This document shows, piece after piece, positions 51,909 through 63,032 of a stretch of DNA of 64,000 nt. Each line of letters starts with the position of its first letter. Position 1 is the first letter of the stretch. A program made the position numbers and the translations under genes. The DNA is taken from positions 8,969,117 to 9,033,116 of the forward strand of contig NC_069125.1 in the NCBI RefSeq assembly GCF_026914265.1, written 5' to 3'. The notes under the pieces were generated by a model. It had not been told where the DNA came from and did no database searches. It saw nothing but the letters and a program-made list of their open reading frames with translations. The DNA is from Mya arenaria (Eukaryota; Mollusca; Bivalvia; Myida; Myidae).

Positions 51909-52547
51909 TTAAGACAGTCATAACCTTATAATTAAATACAATGGATGAGAATGATGAGGATAGCACCAGTTTATAAACTTGCCAATAGAACATCTAACAT
52001 TTTGTAAGACCTTCCTTTCAGCACTTGCCTATACTAGTAATACATTAGGTGATAATTGTAAAGTGGACTAGAAAAAAGTAACTGACCATAAATACTGACA
52101 ATCATTTACAAAATCAATTGAACACATCGATTAAAAAACTTTCCCAACAGTAGAACACAAAGATTCTATAATTGCACAAAATACAACACAAATAGTGAAC
52201 AATTGAATAAATCTCAAAAGTAATAGTATCGTCCGAATCAGCATACCAGATTCAAATCTGTCCTAATTGTTTGAACTTTTATAAGTTTCATTTATCTAAA
52301 TTTCAACAGGATACCCAAACTATACAAAGGTTACAGTCAAATATAATAAAAGGCTTGTCTGTTTTTCTGTTGTTGACCAAGGGACATAACTCCATACATA
52401 TTGTAACCAAAGTGATAGAGAGCATGGGGACGTGCCCCAAATATATGCCAAATGTTGGTGTATACATGTGTATTAAGTCTCAGCTTCCATTCTTAATACA
52501 TGTATGTACCAAGGCTATGACAAAACATTGACATTTATCTTTAAAAA

Positions 52548-52893
52548 AAGCTTCAGTGCGCCAGCAAGGATTTGAAAGGGACAGGGTGCTAGGTCAGAAA
52601 GGGCACTTTTAATTTGCCTTAATGGGTCACTTGCAAGGGCCAATGGTCAATTCATATAGTACACATGTGTTTTATCTACTTTCATTACTATAATTTTCAC
52701 TACATGTAGTTTGTTATGAACACCTTAGCTGTTATTTTTGCTTTACTGTCTTGAGTGTCAAAATTAAGTATGTATTATTTTGTTTTAATTTCTGAAAATT
52801 GACTTTGTTAACAAATGGGCAGCAGGGTGCAAGAATAGGGCAGTAGCGTGCCCCACCCTGCTATTTAGGCCTAGCTTGAGCACTGAAGCTTTA
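52548..52893. mobile_element. hAT-like MITE with 22-bp inverted ends
   Basis: The left end AAGCTTCAGTGCGCCAGCAA and the right end CTAGCTTGAGCACTGAAGCTT are inverted copies. The CAGTGCGCC core resembles hAT terminal repeats. A clean 8-bp duplication is not visible, because the AAGCTT at both ends confuses the boundary. Confidence 0.6.
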
Positions 52894-53336
52894 AATGTCT
52901 ACTACAATGGAGCAATATTCACCTGATAACTGTCAAAACAATGTCATTTTCATAACAATACAGGTAAAAAGTACATGGCCAGTTGGTCTGACAGCTGTTT
53001 CTTATCCACTCTTGGTTTATACTACAATAGGTTCATGTAATGGTAAAATTACAAATTTAATGAGTATTTCAACAAATTTGTTTTAGGAAAGTAGAGGAAC
53101 TGGCCATCAGTGTGTTGTCTTTATAATAATCCTGTTTCATGACCCCTCGATATCTACTCATTTCAATCTTACTGTACACATGTAGTGAAACTGAAAAAAA
53201 CTAAGACTTATTAAGTTACCAGTAAACCTAATTCCTTGCTTAGGAAAAGAAACAAATGAATCTCAAAATGTAATGCAAATTGTACAAAAAGAAACCAAAA
53301 CAATACATAATTGATTTAACTGAGTTATTGAATTAA

Positions 53337-53690
53337 AGCTGCTCTCTTACAGATTTACCATTTTCACAACTTTTTTTTTTTGTCTTGGAATAAGCAAGTT
53401 TTTGCTTAAATATCTGCAAACTAGTAATAAAAGACTGCTGACAAAATATTAGATCACAGATCTTCATATTTCAGTTCGAAAATTAATGTTTTATGGCTTA
53501 AAGTGTTCCTTACGGTTTAAGAAAAAAGTGCAAAACATCAATTATTGAACTTAAATAGAAATCTGTTACAATTTTTTGTCAGCAGTCTTATAAGAATGGT
53601 TTACATGCATTTTCGCATAAATTGGCTAGTTCCAAGACAAAAAATAAAAATGCTGTCAAATCAACAAATTCAATCTGTGAGATTGCAGCT
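53337..53690. mobile_element. Foldback MITE with exact TTAA flanks (354 bp)
   Basis: TTAA flanks both ends (53,333-53,336 and 53,691-53,694). The ends AGCTGC/GCAGCT begin long imperfect arms of about 150 bp that share 'gtcttggaa' and 'agactgctgacaaa' in inverted order. It lies 60 bp downstream of the PHF21-like stop codon, so it is probably in that gene's 3' UTR. It is related to the copy at 12,742-13,084. Confidence 0.75.
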
Positions 53691-53750
53691 TTAAAGAGAC
53701 AATGAATGATCCCCTGATGAGTGCATAGCTCATATGTTCTGATGTAAGAT

Positions 53751-53852
53751 CTACGCGGACTGCACAACCTTTACAAAGTTCTTCAGCTTCTCCACAGACT
53801 GTTTGGCCTTCATGTTAACATCTATGAGCTCCTGTTTTCTGAAACCTTGTCT
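53751..53852 (-). CDS. PHF21A: PHF21-like exon, last coding exon
   Basis: The acceptor is 'cccttccag'. The exon starts in phase 0 and encodes RQGFRKQELIDVNMK... ending VQSA and TAG. It continues the helix, matching human PHF21A '[20 protein letters not shown]'. It is shorter at the C-terminus than the human protein, which carries an extra Ser/Thr/Pro tail. Confidence 0.88.
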   Translation of the reverse strand, partial: RQGFRKQELIDVNMKAKQSVEKLKNFVKVVQSA

Positions 53853-56800
53853 CTGGAAGGGAAGGTGTATATAGTGAATTTTCAAAGGTATTTTATTGTC
53901 AATGTTCACATCCATGAAGAACGTTTACACGCATTTACAATAATAATTCGCTCACATGAAAACAATCAACTGAAACATTCTTGAAATTACTGGTATTTAA
54001 TCAGTGTCTAATGATTTTGGTTTGTAAGCACAGTTTTCAATGATTTTGGTTTCTAAGCAATGTTTCTAAAGAACCCAAGATTTCAATTATTTTGGTTTCT
54101 AAAGCAGTTTTTAATGACTTCTATGGATTCTAACCCCAGTTTTCAATGATTTTGGATTCTAACCACATTTTTTGTTTATTTTGGATTCTAACCACAGTTG
54201 TTCACTGATATAGGTTTCTACTTTAAAGTTTTCAATGACTTTTGTTTCTAACCATTTGTTGAATGTTACGTACAGCAAGTAGTTCGTTGAGTTGCGTGGT
54301 CCGAGTTTCAAGGTTGGCCTTCTCCTGCAGTAGTTCCATGCTACGCTTCAACAATCGTCTCTTCTCTTCCTCCTTGCCTGATAAATATACGCAAAGTATA
54401 AATTCTTACATAAAGAAGTTATTATTATATAATTCTTCTCTGTTAAGATTCGAACAAGGTTTACGGAGTTTCCTCAGAACACACTGTGTGAGGGTTGGGA
54501 TGAACACTCATACACCAGCAGTCATGGTATATGCATTTGCTCCCACCTCAGAAAAACGACAAAATAAAACGCAATATAAACATGTCTTTTCATAGACCTG
54601 AAACAGTTTATCATATGATGTCATAATAACACTGCAAAATCACTTCAAAAACGCCACTGTTTAAAGACTCCAAAGCAGTTTAGCATATGATGTCATAAAA
54701 CATAAACAGGTATCACATAATAAAACAGTTATTTACTCATTAGCTATAAAATATGCTGTTCATATTGACCACAAAATCATTATTCACCTCGGCTATGGCC
54801 TCAGTCAATCAGGATGTTTTGGTCAATATGACAACATACATACACACCATATTTATGAGAGGCTTCCCAGAGGATTTTGGTCGGAATACCAGGGGATTTT
54901 GACATACCAGGGGATTTCGACATTACAACAGGTGATTTTTACACAGTGAAATTTAGCGCAATATCTACATTTATGATATAAGAATAACAAGAGCTGTCGT
55001 AAGACAGCGCCCTCGACTTCGCCGCTTTGACTTAGAAGTGAATACAATAACAATGTAATATTACCACGTTTGGTCTATTTATGTCAAACCTAACTAAAAT
55101 TATTACATAAGGTGACTTTGATGCTGCCCTCCCACAACCCGAAAAATGACGCAAGTCATTCAAATAACTTGATTTCCCATTATGAAAATGTGGTAAAGAA
55201 TATATAAATATGCCTTTCAAAAGAAATTAAAATAAATTTTTTAAAAAATCCAAAAAAAATCAAGGGCCATATAGTATAGCCCTCCTAGTTTTCCCTTGGT
55301 AAAAATATGGTAAAGAATGTAAAAATGTCAAAAGAAATTAAAAAAAAAAAAATATTCAAGGGACATAATTTGTATTTAGGGTTAAAATGGAGTTGTGTTT
55401 CTTGTTGTAAGATGGTCGTAAATAATTTTGAATTTTATTAAGTGCATTGAATGAAAGGTATAGAAGTTTTTTTATTAAAATTCCAACTTGCCCTTAACTT
55501 TTACTTGCCTAAAACTTTAACCTAAGTCAATCAGGGGCCATAACTTGTATTAAGGATATGGAGTTATGTAACCTCATTGGGTGATGGTCCTGAACACTTG
55601 TGTGAAGTATTAAGTCAATTGAATGAAGGGTAAAGAAGTTATTAAATAAATATCCCAACCTGCCCTAAAACTTTAACCTAAGTTCCATAGTCAATCAGGG
55701 GCTATAATTTGTATAAAAGATAATATGGAGTTATCTAACCTCATTATGTGATGGCTCTGAACAACTGTGTAAAGTATTAAGTCAATTGAATGAATGGTAT
55801 TGGGAGTTTAAAGTGAAAATCCCAACTTGCCCTTAAAGTTTAACCTGCCCTAAAACTTTAACCTAAGTCCATCAGGGGCCATAACTTGTATTAAGGATAA
55901 TATGGAGTTATGTAACCTAATTGTGTGATGGTCCTGAACAACTGTGTGAAGTATTAAGTCATTTGAACAAAGGGTATAGAAGTTATTAATAAATATTCCA
56001 ACCTGCCCTTAAACTTTAATCTAAGTTCCATAGTCAATCAGGGGCCATAATCTGTGTAAAGAATAATATGGAGTTATCTAACCTCATCATGTGATGGCCC
56101 TGAGCAACTGTGTGAAGTATTAAATCAATTGAATGAAGGGTATTGGACTTATAAGTGAAAATCCCAACTTGCCCTAACACTTGAACCGGACGCCGATGCC
56201 GGGGCGAGTAGTATAGCCCACCTATTCTTCGAATAGTCAAGCTAAAAACACTCTAATTACAATAAATTTTTTGACTTAGTCATCATGGTCCTTCATGGAA
56301 GTTCACACTCATGATATTATGGATGTTTTCCACTGTCAACCTTGAGCTTGTTTTATAAAAAAAAATATATATATATCTATATATTTATATAATTATATGG
56401 CATGTATGGCAGATTTCACAGTTAATAAGTAATTGGTAACCTAATCACACTTGGTGAAACTCATTTCAAAAGAGGACTTGCCTACAGAGAGGCATTTTGC
56501 ACCCCAGACGATTGCTTTACTTACTGGTTTTATTGGATATGTAGGTATTCACAGCCAGAAGTGACTTACTGACTTTGTCCACAGCTTCCTGAAATAAACA
56601 AGATATCCAAAGAATGAATAATAATGAATTTTTGAATACTCTTGGATATTTCTTAAAGATGTCCATTTTATAAATTTGTCTCAGCCTCTTTAAAACTGGA
56701 CAATCATAATGCAAGAGTTGCAATTCTAGGTGTAACAAAAATATGTGTTTCCGATTCACAACCTTCTCTAATGGTTTCCACATGAGCCATAACCATCTTG

Positions 56801-59800
56801 CCAAAAAAATCTGACCATTATTTTCTCGCTTTGGGTATAAATCACCTAAATGTATTGTTGTATAGGTCATTTCTTTACATTCATCTAGACCAAATGATGT
56901 TGTGTGATTATAATATTCTGACATCACTTAACATAAACAATAGAGCCTCCTTGCATGTACTTCAGTGAAGGTAAACTATGAAAACTATGAAATCCAAATG
57001 CCCTCTCGTTGTCACTATAGTCATGTTCATTTATCGAGACGATCAAAAGCTTTGAAAATATCACAGTTTGTCTTTGAAAATGACTTTAGCATGTTTAAGT
57101 AGTTAAAAGAATGGTTTCATTGTTTGTTATTGTTTAAATATTTCAAATAAAGATATTTGTTCACAGTCTGAGCTGTGTATGTCCTAACCAATAGCTCAAA
57201 AAGCTTCAAGTTTGGAAACAATGTGCCGATTATTCAGAACTTTGTTATAGTTAACAACGTTGCAGACGTCATCGTAAATTTGTAAATCTTTACTGCTGTG
57301 GACGTTTAGTACACTTGTGATCTGATGTGTTACTAACAATTCTTGAGACAACTGTTTCAGCTGAACTTGTTTATATTAAGATGGAGGACCACATCATCCA
57401 GTATTTCATGATTAAAATATAACAACAATGTTGTTAATCACATTGTTAAATTTACGGCCCACGGTACGAAGAACTGAACAATCGACCCATTACAAAGGGG
57501 GATGTTGAGCTTATTTCGGGTTAACGTCACACCTTTACCAACCCTACCTGACATGCATGACACTTCCCCCTGCTGGTTGGAGTGGCAGTGATGGGCGGGG
57601 TCAGGCAGTGGGCGTGACAATCCTGGCTGCAGCTGTCACACGGCACCACCAAGCCACTCTCTCCGCAGGATTGACACACTCTCTCTTCGGCCTGAAATAT
57701 ATGGAATATATGTTTGATAAGGATTAAATGAAAAATGGACGTGAAAGTGTGACTCCAAGGATGATGCAAACGCTGATGATGACAAAATCCCTAGTGTCAT
57801 TCTTTTGGCTGCAATTCCATGAAGTCAACAAACAAACAAGCATCCCAAACAAAGAATGTAAACATCAATAATTGACTTGAATGTAATGGTTGTAATGGTC
57901 ATGGCTTTACCAGTTATACATACAACCCAATCCAGAAAGAAAAAATGTTAGAATTGAATCAATTTTACACCAAATAAACTACTCAAAATCCAGTATGACA
58001 GTGCCTTCCTCGGTGGACTGTATGTTAAAATGTAATAGCACTTAACTTAAGGTGGAATCCACTATGTAGTTATCTAATATACAGATCAGTTTTTAAATAG
58101 TCAAAAGCAGTCTAAAACTGGAGCTAACCCAATCTAGCTTTTCAGTCCTTATCTTATCTAGCTTTTCAGTCCGTATCTTATCTAGCTTTTCAGTCCTTAT
58201 CTTATCTAGCTTTTCAGTCCTTATCTTATCTAGCTTTTCCGTCCGTATCTTATCTAGCTTTTCAGTCCTTATCTTATCTAGCTTTTCAGTCCGTATCTTA
58301 TCTAGCTTTTCAGTCCGTATCTTATCTAGCTTTTCAGTCCGTATCTTATCTAGTTTTTCAGTCTGTATCTTATCTAGCTTTTCAGTCCTTATCTTATCTA
58401 GCTTTTCAGTCAAAAAGGAGCATAACCTCAACAAATAGCAATTTATCAAAAGTTATGGGCTATGGTACACAAAGTGACATGTTGGAATTGTCACATGCAA
58501 ATAGTGTATAAAGTTGTATTACTATGTCTTAAACGATGTTTATGAGTTATGGCAAAGGTAAAAAAAAACATTGCAAGATTAATCTGAGGCTACAACAATA
58601 CCCAGGCTATTTTAAAAGCTAAAATGTAATATTAACTCATGTACCTGTTTTTCGCTAGCATGGTTTTGCTGTGTGGTGTCGCTGGGAGATGGTGGGGGAC
58701 TGGAAGACTTCTCCGAAGATGAGGAACTGGCACACCTTGGCCGGGATGGGGGAACTCCAATAGATAGCCCTTTTGATTTAAAAATAGAAATTGTCCCTAG
58801 AGCAATTAACTCCGCAGATATTCCCGAATCCATGCACAAATTACACCCCTGATTAGTTAGTTATTTTATCAGCCTGATGTATAAAAGACGGTGATGAAGG
58901 AAGAACGTGCAGACTGAGCAGTTGTTACTCTCAAGAATCTTTAAACGGCTTTTCACACATAGATTGGCATTAAAAAGTGTTACAAGTGTATAAAATAAAC
59001 TGGCATTTAAAAGTGTTATTAGTTTATCAACAAAATAACAGTTGCAGTGAATGAATCAGAATTGATATATTTGACTGTTTACTTCAAATTTTGACTATAT
59101 TGCCGATTTCAATATTCCAGCAAACTGAATCAGTTCTGCCCAGAAAACTCCTTTTCTGCCCATACACCTAAAGTTTTATCGCATTCAAGGTCACTGCGAC
59201 CTCGACCTTTGACCCAATGACTCCAAAAATCAATAGGGGTAATCTTTTGGTCAGGCCCAACCCTCATGTCAAGTTTGATGACCAGAGATCCAAGAATTGT
59301 GACCAGAGATCCAAGAATTGTGGAGTTTGCCTTCAAGGTCAGTGACCTTGACCTTCGACCCGATGACGCCTAAAATCAATAGGGGTCATCTACTGGTCAG
59401 GCCCAACCTCCAAGTTAAGTTTGATGACCATATGTCCAGGAATCGTTGAGTTATCACTTGGACAAGCTTTGGTCTACCGACGGACGAACTGACCGACCGA
59501 CCGACCGACATGTGCAAATCAATATACTCCTCTTCTTTGAAGGGGGCATAACTGTTTAAGATACCTCTTGGTTTTTGGACACCAAAGTAATCTGTAGCAA
59601 GAAAAGTTGACAGCCGAGGTTTCCTCTGAAAAAATACAAACATTATTCATTAAAGGTGAAATATGCCGGTCTGTAGGCCATGTTTTCATGTCAACACATA
59701 TTGTTCTGTATATCACACATAGGGGTGATTGTTCGGAACTTTTCTAAATAAAAACATTGCTAACATCATTGATGTCAACTTTCAAATCTTTACCACTCTT

Positions 59801-62800
59801 AAGTCTGCAACGACACACTTGCAATGTGCAGACGTTCCAGAAAGTTTTGAGACAACTTTTTAAACTTACTTTTACTTAAATATATGAGCAAGAAGTTAAC
59901 AATGATGCCTGTTATTAGAATTGCTTATTAAAAAACACAATCTATTTTACCTAAGGTTATGTGACTGGTATATGGTTTGTTTGTTTGTTTGTGGAGTTTG
60001 TATCTTTTATTCAGGCCTTACCCTCTGACTCTGAACAGTGTTAAATGTTTTACTACAGGGCCTGTCCCTGCAGTTTCCATTGTATTATTGCTCCACATTG
60101 CATATTTTCATGTGAAGCAGTATTCCTTTTTCATGTTTATATCAAATAGCAATGACAACAAACACAACACCCAGACAACATGTGATGAATACTAAATGCA
60201 GTCACGAGATCTTTTCCCAATATTCTAAACAAGAGCATTGTGAAAAACTCGAAAAAGGGGCATACAATCAAAATGATCAAAGCCAGAGTTATTGGCCATG
60301 TTGTACAAGAGTGTATTGTCCCTGGCAACATGTATGTTAAGGATGCACTCTTACTCCCAAATTAGATTTACCATAATTAGTACAATTGTTTTAAAAAACT
60401 TAAAAGGATGATTAAAAATCGAAAAACAATGGTTCTTATGAAGGATACAGAGTTTAATTTGAAAGAAAGGTGCAGAAAACACAGCATTTCTACCTTATGA
60501 GACAATATTAGATCAGAGTAAATCTTGTAGCATTCACCAATCATTTAATATTTTTGCATTTTCAGCTATTAAATACAAGGTTACAATCTTGTTATCAGTA
60601 ATTAATAATTTCCATACATACATTATTTAGTAAGAAGTTAAGGTTTATCACTCAAAATTTATGTTTATTATACATGTGTATATATTGATTTTGAATAAGT
60701 GTGTCACTTTAAGTGGAATTGAATTTCTGGAACAGTTTATGTCATGGCCATGTTAAAGGTTTTGCAATCATATTATGACTCCAACGTCGACTACGAACCA
60801 AGGCTATGACATATACCTTGAGTGCTCTCTTTAAGATACATACCAGCTAAAAAATTGTGAAAAAGCATTAAAAGCTGACCAAGTTAGGCTAAATTCAATC
60901 GTGGACAAATTAACTTTTACTTTATGAGTATCAACATGACAACTCTACAATGAAAATAATAAAAGGCTTACCTCCAGCTCAAACCCATAGGCGAAGTTTG
61001 GGTTGTGAGTACTCTTTCTCTTTCTTTCTGAACGCTTCCCTGTTGAATCTGAGAAATATGTTAACAGTTTGTTTTGTTCTATAAATTAGGAATAATTCCA
61101 ACTATCAACTAATAAAATACTTGAGTAACAGAAAGTGATTACAATTTGTCTTCTTAACAATTCGGCAGGCAGACTTGGGCGCAGCCCGGCCCTAAGTAAA
61201 TGTTATAAAAACCATAAATAAATATTAACTTTCTCAGTGTTGAGTGCGAAATACCTTGCAAATGCCTCTTTACTAATCTATGCACATGTGCCAACTTTTA
61301 AATAACTTACTTAATAATACCAATTAAATGGTAATTTGGAGGTTGTTTTCATCACAGGCTTTCTAAATGATTTAAAGTGAATCCTATTGGGGATCAAATT
61401 GGTGGAGGCTTAATTGTAGACACTTAAGAAATTTTAAGTGAATCATGAATACTGACACTCTTACAAAGCTGGGAGTGTTCTGATCTGTTTTGATTCTGAA
61501 CCTCTGATATGCAACATGCATATTTAAACACATTATATTTGTGTGATTCAAAAGTAAAGGTGACCTTTTTTACCGTTTGTCAAATATATGGGACTTGAGA
61601 CTCCAGTTTATCTTACCTTTGATAGAATCTGGTGGTATAAGGTCTAAACTCTGCATAAAGTCCAATTTCTGAAACACAACAAACCACTTAATCCATGTGT
61701 ATTTTTCATTAATACGAATATAAACTGTAGCTATGATGTCTACTGTATGGACAAAAGAAACTCTCTGATATTTGTAACTTCAAACAATACTGGTGTCCAT
61801 TCGGAGAGGCCATGGGAAAGTACGACTGGTAGGGATTGAACCCACAACCTCTTGGATAAATGATTTTTGGGTAAAAAAGTAGGTTTTGTTATATGTTTAA
61901 AGTTTTTATTAATATAACTTCATATAGGACTTTAATTAAATGAACATTCATGTATGTATCCTTCATAATAGTATTCAGACTCGTTTCAGAAAACCTTTAT
62001 TTCAATAACTGGAGGTTATATTTAAGTGTTTTTTTCTTATTCAATTTAATATTAACACCATTACCTTTTTCAGTTCCCTGGCCCTCTCTATGGAGGACAC
62101 ACCCCTGCTGGTTTTTCCATTCCTGTATGGCTTTTCTGGAGTTTTTTCAAGGTTTGAGATTGTGACCTTCAGCTTTGACTCACTGGCTGTCACCTATGTA
62201 TATCATGAAATGTGACTTTAGGGCTATTCCTGTATAACATTAACTCCCGGGGGTAAATTTGCATCTGTAGGGGGGTAGATTAATTAAATAGTGTTTGCCC
62301 CCCTGGGGCTATATGTTTAAATGGAATTGCCCTTACAGTTAAATGACATAAAACAATACTTTTCCGCAAAATCAAACCCATAAAAGTCAGTATTGAATAT
62401 TGATAAAAGTAACATCCAACCAAATTCCTGATTAAAAAACAAATATCTTGAAAAAATTGCATTAAAGCAGTGTTTTTTCTCTCTGTATTTAAAACATGGG
62501 GAATATTAAAAAAAAAAAAAGGTAGAAAAAAAATTCAAAAACAAAGAATATTATATTTCATGGTTTTATTTATGGACTGATGTTATTTCTTCCAGTAAGT
62601 GTATTTTTACATAAGATTTACAGTAAGCATGTTACAGGTCCCATTTCTAGTACTATTTCAATAATCAATGTTTTAAAAATCTGGCTTTTTCATAATTTAT
62701 CTTCAGTAATTAATTTATTTTCACAAGTTGAAGGTCCCTGGTCCTATTCAAGAAAAAAACACTGTAGTGTTTATTATAAAAACACTTACTAAAACAATTG

Positions 62801-63032
62801 AAATTGCTGTATCTTTCATAAGATTTATTGCAAGAGAGATTACCTCCATATCAAATAGTAAAAACTCTATTTCTAAAAAACCATGTAAGATAAAATCTCC
62901 CAGACATACCTTCTGACATGTAGCTGTATACTGGGGTACTCGGAGCGGAGACAAAGCCTTAACACAAACAGGGGACCTGGGTTCACTGTTTATCGCATCT
63001 CCCATCAGACCACAGCACTTGGTTTCCTTCTG
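53751..63032 (-). CDS. PHF21A: PHF21A/PHF21B (BHC80)-like PHD-finger protein, C-terminal ten exons
   Basis: PHF21A is the subunit of the LSD1-CoREST (BHC) complex whose PHD finger binds histone H3 unmethylated at K4, and it acts in the nucleus in gene repression. Ten minus-strand exons with GT-AG borders and consistent phases join into about 326 residues. In order, they give a low-complexity stretch, KLDFMQSLDLIPP...SERKRKSTHNPNFAYGFELE (human PHF21A has KLAFMVSLGL...[21 protein letters not shown]), a Ser/Pro-rich linker, a C4HC3 PHD finger, and a coiled coil EEEKRRLLKRSMELLQEK that parallels human EEEKQKLLKWSSDLKQER. The stop codon is at 53,751-53,753. The 5' part is outside the window. Whether it is the A or B paralogue cannot be told; invertebrates usually have one PHF21 gene. 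Confidence 0.9.
54274..54377 (-). CDS. PHF21A: PHF21-like coiled-coil exon
   Basis: The exon lies between 'tttatcag' and 'gtacgtaa'. It enters in phase 2 and leaves in phase 0. It encodes KEEEKRRLLKRSMELLQEKA followed by NLETRTTQLNELLA, a heptad-type leucine pattern and the part of the gene most like vertebrate PHF21A outside the PHD finger. Confidence 0.9.
54390..54987. other. Intronic stretch, nothing recognised
   Basis: This is AT-rich intron between the coiled-coil exon and the 'aagagctgtc' repeat. The sequence 'catatgatgtcataa' occurs twice (near 54,610 and 54,674) in a short imperfect duplication. Confidence 0.4.
54988..56247. repeat. Bivalve-type dispersed repeat with four internal monomers of about 170 bp
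   Basis: It begins acaagagctgtcgtaagaca, a short hairpin, and ends near ccgatgccggggcgagtag...gaatagtcaagctaaaa. Inside, 'tcaggggccataa' and the following 'tatggagttatctaacctca' recur near 55,533, 55,692, 55,872 and 56,037. It lies in the intron between the coiled-coil exon and the exon at 56,525. The family and its transposition mechanism are unknown to me. Confidence 0.65.
56525..56588 (-). CDS. PHF21A: PHF21-like linker exon
   Basis: The exon is 64 nt between 'tatttcag' and 'gtaagtaa', entering in phase 0 and leaving in phase 1. It encodes EAVDKVSKSLLAVNTYISNKT, which lines up with human 'GTLAIVHSYIAYKAAK' just after the PHD finger. Confidence 0.85.
56600..57547. other. Intron, nothing recognised
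   Basis: This is AT-rich intron between the linker and PHD exons. I see no repeat with clear ends and no supported gene on either strand. Confidence 0.4.
57548..57691 (-). CDS. PHF21A: PHF21-like PHD-finger exon
   Basis: One 48-codon exon (acceptor 'tttcag', donor 'gtaggg', both phase 0) holds the whole finger. The pairs are C-x2-C (CQSC), C-x2-C (CDSC), H-x2-C (HAHC) and C-x2-C (CHAC), a complete C4HC3 set. The 'CLTPPITATPTSRGKCHACQ' end matches human '[20 protein letters not shown]', but the usual Trp before the last Cys pair is replaced by Lys. In this family that region helps shape the histone-tail pocket. Confidence 0.92.
58135..58410. repeat. 24-bp minisatellite, about 11.5 copies, in a PHF21-like intron
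   Basis: The unit is tagcttttcagtcc + (g/t)tatcttatc, repeated every 24 bp with few differences. Because 24 is a multiple of 3, the minus strand is open throughout and would encode TEKLDKIR repeats. I see no flanking splice signals that would join it to the gene, so I treat it as intronic. Confidence 0.85.
58645..58769 (-). CDS. PHF21A: PHF21-like Ser/Pro-rich linker exon
   Basis: The donor is CAG|gtacat in phase 0. Two acceptors keep the frame: 'atcaaaag' (exon end 58,769) and 'attggag' (58,754), which differ by five codons. The exon encodes VPPSRPRCASSSSSEKSSSP and then a Pro/Ser/Gln stretch ending in SEKQ just before the PHD finger. It occupies the place of the human AT-hook and linker, but I see no clear RGRP core. 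Confidence 0.75.
59110..59552. repeat. Dispersed bivalve-type repeat with two monomers and a GACC/GACG tail
   Basis: Two related monomers of about 150 bp (gacctttgaccca...aatcaataggggt, near 59,200 and 59,355) are followed by a (GACC)n run (59,488-59,508) and 'cttctttgaagggggcataa'. The right end lies about 12 bp from the donor site of the neighbouring exon. Confidence 0.7.
59565..59625 (-). CDS. PHF21A: PHF21-like exon RKPRLSTFL...
   Basis: The exon lies between 'ttttttcag' and 'gtatctta', entering in phase 0 and leaving in phase 1. It encodes RKPRLSTFLATDYFGVQKPR. It follows GFELE directly, as human '[26 protein letters not shown]' does, so this corresponds to the segment leading into the AT-hook. 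Confidence 0.82.
60341..60708. mobile_element. TTAA-type MITE, copy 2 (368 bp)
   Basis: It is flanked by TTAA on both sides (60,337-60,340 and 60,709-60,712). It starts GGATGCACTCTTACTC and ends GAATAAGTGTGTCACT. It is the same length and clearly the same family as 49,835-50,202, in the same orientation. It lies in a PHF21-like intron. Confidence 0.75.
60972..61048 (-). CDS. PHF21A: PHF21-like exon with ERKRKSTHNP motif
   Basis: The exon lies between 'tttctcag' and 'gtaagcct', entering in phase 2 and leaving in phase 0. It encodes STGKRSERKRKSTHNPNFAY then GFELE. The basic ERKRKSTHNP core matches human PHF21A [10 protein letters not shown] and could serve as a nuclear-localisation signal. 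Confidence 0.9.
61617..61668 (-). CDS. PHF21A: PHF21-like exon with KLDFMQSLDL motif
   Basis: This 52-nt exon lies between 'gtgtttcag' and 'gtaagata', entering in phase 0 and leaving in phase 1. It encodes KLDFMQSLDLIPPDSIK, matching human KLAFMVSLGLVTHDHLE. Confidence 0.88.
61801..61860 (-). mobile_element. Possible tRNA-derived SINE fragment
   Basis: On the minus strand, GAGGTTGTGGGTTCAATCCC contains a B-box-like GGTTCAATCCC. No A box or tail is clear, so this is probably a truncated SINE. Confidence 0.4.
62065..62193 (-). CDS. PHF21A: PHF21-like exon, low-conservation linker
   Basis: The exon is 43 codons between 'atacatag' and 'gtaatggt', phase 0 at both ends. It encodes VTASESKLKVTISNLEKTPE, continues to a basic stretch, and ends RARELKK, which runs into KLDFMQSL. 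It is assigned to the gene by phase and splice sites; similarity to the vertebrate protein is not visible until its last residues. Confidence 0.78.
62910..63032 (-). CDS. PHF21A: PHF21-like exon, most 5' one visible
   Basis: The exon is 41 codons between 'gttaacag' and 'gtatgtct', phase 0 at both ends. It encodes QKETKCCGLMGDAINSEPRS and then a stretch ending ATCQK. The acceptor reads AACAGCAG, a NAGNAG pair that could drop the first Gln. There is no similarity I can see to the vertebrate protein. Confidence 0.7.

Noticed and set aside
56517-56927. 136-codon single-exon gene
   Set aside because: Only its last 64 nt are supported, as a PHF21-like exon after an acceptor. The upstream part is intron.
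58093-58449. Repeat protein with TEKLDKIR units, or a CRISPR-like array
   Set aside because: The 24-bp units are contiguous with no spacers, in an intron of a eukaryotic gene, with no splice or start evidence.
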